Origin: Anopheles merus
Taxonomy: Eukaryota; Arthropoda; Insecta; Diptera; Culicidae
Assembly: GCF_017562075.2 (NCBI RefSeq)
Contig: NW_024427648.1
Span: forward strand, 1 to 64,000
Direction of reading: 5' to 3'
DNA: 64,000 nt
The notes below the pieces were generated by a model. The model did not search any database. It was not told where the DNA came from and saw only the letters and a list, made by a program, of their open reading frames with translations. Of the stretch, positions 62,301 through 64,000 are shown piece after piece. Each line of letters starts with the position of its first letter. The stretch's first letter is position 1. A program made the position numbers and the translations under genes.

Positions 62301-63460
62301 ACACCCAGCGGTCGTGGCTGAAGCTCGCCAAAAAAAAAAAGTCCCTGGACAGTCGTTTTATATTCGCATTGAAAGCTTCACGCAGCACACCTTTTGCACA
62401 TTCTGGCTGGTTTGTGTTTAAAATTAATCCTCCCGGGACATGCGACAATGTTGCGCTCCGGTGGGCGCTCTTGATCGTGTTGGTAGCACAGGACGATCGA
62501 GAGCGATAGAATTGTTTAGAACAAGGGCACACGGTTGACAGAGACCGCGAGGGTTAAGGTAGAGGGAGTAGGAGAATAAAGAAGAAAAAAAAACCGCTAA
62601 CGAAACTCGTAAACTGTGTCCAATTGGCAGGTCGCGATTTATGTAGTGATTGGGGAATTGAGAAATTGTGGCGGTGGCTTGGTCGTGCCCCTGCGGAGGA
62701 CAATTTATGGGAGACACATGTCCCCTTCGGTTGAGCGTTCCATTTAGCGCCGGCGTCGCCGTTACGTTACGCGCTTGGAAAAGCCTGCGGAAAAGTGGCC
62801 AACGAAGCTGGAAGGTGAAGGGACCAGCGATTGTCAATGTGGTCCTAAAAGCAGTGAGTTCTGTGGATGATAGTCCGCGGGTGATGTTAGCCTCGCTCCA
62901 ACACTCCGGAATCGCGCTGGAAGGAGAAAGGTCAAGGCACGGGGTTGCTTACCACCGGCACGAGGGTTGAATTAGAGAAAAAGAGACATAAACACACACA
63001 CACACACACAGCAAAACACAACACAAGTCGTTGTTGTGTTCGCCCACCTTTAAGCACTGTTATTATGTCGTAAATTTTGAATTATGGGCGTGAAAATCCA
63101 AATAAATTTATCGCTAATTGCAGCGCGAGGTGTTGGGCCTTGCTCCTCTCCCCCAGCTAGCCCACGCTCTATTTGGCCGCGCACCTGGCAGCATTTAGTC
63201 GGTTTAACAAGGCGCACAAGCGTTTTGTTTGCAAATCGGTTAACAATCGTCGAATGTGCGGGGAAAACCGCGTTACAACAGCTTCACTTCACTTTCACAG
63301 CAGCAAAAACACTGTGTGTTATCGTCCAAGGTTTCGTTCCGAACCGCGCAAGTGTTTTGCGTTTGTCTCACGACGCATTTCCTTTGCACCTTTGCATTTT
63401 CCCATTTACTGCTTATTCAAGCATTACTCCATGTGATTACAAATCATGATTATTTATTTA
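59336..63460 (+). other. Downstream intron, 3' part in the window, no gene recognised
   Basis: AT-rich to about 60480, then mixed. Several overlapping frames near 61900-62840 on both strands have no family resemblance. Only the CA microsatellite and the candidate ratchet site that follows stand out. Confidence 0.4.
62993..63010 (+). repeat. (CA)n microsatellite
   Basis: About nine CA units, in the last part of the downstream intron. Confidence 0.8.
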
Positions 63461-63473
63461 TTTGCAGGTAAGA
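63461..63473 (+). promoter_or_regulatory. Candidate recursive splice (ratchet) site
   Basis: The sequence TATTTATTTATTTGCAG|GTAAGAAGG places a good 3' splice site (AG 63466-63467) directly against a good 5' splice site (GT 63468-63469). This zero-length-exon arrangement matches the ratchet points known from long Drosophila introns. It lies more than 20 kb into the intron that begins at 42666. Alternative reading: a short terminal exon, because phase-1 joining gives G-K-K-E-C-H and then TGA at 63485-63487. Confidence 0.5.
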
Positions 63474-63487
63474 AGGAGTGCCACTGA

Positions 63488-64000
63488 TTGAGGCTTCCTG
63501 TTTCGTGGACCGTAGCGGGGAAGGTACGATCGTCATCGCAATGGTTTGTTGGTTTAAAACGATCGATAAATTTTACTGTCACTTCGATGGCCAAACCTGA
63601 AGGAGGAATCGGTAAAGGTAAACATTCTAATCATAAACTGGGTCCATCGGTTTACGATCGATTAAAATGGAGGGTGGAAATGCATTTACTCCGGGATGTT
63701 ATTTGTGAGCCAATTTGTGCGGAAAACGTTACTTGATTGGAGTAGTATGTAGTAGATAGGATTGATGCAGACATTTAACTTCGATGTTCACGAAGGTTTA
63801 GGACCTGGATGATCGGCAAGCACAAAGTTACAAACATAATAACCTTTTATTACTTTGCGCTCGATGCGCTCTCCAATGTTTCGTACATTTGATGATTGTA
63901 CACATTGTGTTATCCTCAAAGTCTATTTACACTGTAACAGTTTTGGAACGATTTGAAAAGCAGTTGGAGCATTTTAGTAACCTTGACACTGATTGGTTGA
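63488..64000 (+). other. Sequence after the candidate ratchet site
   Basis: No conserved open frame or repeat is seen. It is either further intron or, if 63468 begins a last exon, 3'UTR; no AATAAA-type signal with a clear cleavage context was found. Confidence 0.3.

Noticed and set aside
1..64000. CRISPR array, prophage, operon or other prokaryotic system
   Set aside because: Splice sites, SINE, microsatellites and gene density show animal nuclear DNA; no regularly spaced repeat-spacer array exists.

Overview
This window looks like dipteran (mosquito) nuclear DNA, most likely Anopheles. The reasons are a single split gene with GC-rich, Gln/Gly-rich exons inside very long AT-rich introns; abundant GT, GA and TTC microsatellites; and a tRNA-derived SINE of a type I associate with Anopheles. 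There is no prokaryotic-style gene packing, and I could not identify any tRNA, rRNA or miRNA gene.

Layout. (1) 1-5100 is flanking or upstream DNA with no recognisable gene; one candidate non-coding exon (829-1280) is splice-site delimited only. (2) About 5120-6633 looks like a promoter and 5'UTR region: Inr-like motifs, GAGAG elements, a strong acceptor at 5946 and donors at 5442, 6065 and 6634. (3) 6634-37063 is a candidate ~30 kb first intron holding a complete SINE with target-site duplications (8740-8900), hexamer minisatellites, (GA)27, a nested inverted-repeat element (24577-25662), a TTC tract, (GT)28 and a decayed SINE. (4) 37064-42665 holds the only well-supported protein-coding exons. 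They encode about 1,200 N-terminal residues of a scaffold-like protein with one PDZ domain, polyproline SH3-type motifs, a cluster of five Tyr-Glu-Asn motifs and long acidic/Ser-rich tracts. The exons are 37064-39757 (ATG at 37381) and 41447-42665, joined in matching phase across an intron that carries a long-arm foldback element. (5) 42666-64000 is a >20 kb intron with a 179-bp tandem repeat, a GATTCATGAATC minisatellite and, at 63467/63468, an abutting acceptor-donor that looks like a recursive splice (ratchet) site.

The most notable points are: two places where the reading frame of the PDZ gene slips as if one base were missing in each (near 38072 and 42424); the YEN(V/M) cluster that matches Grb2/Drk SH2-binding motifs next to PxxPxR motifs; the recursive splice site; and two unusual inverted-repeat elements. 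I cannot name the gene's orthologue from the sequence alone. Linking the 5'UTR region at 5.1-6.6 kb to the PDZ gene is inference.
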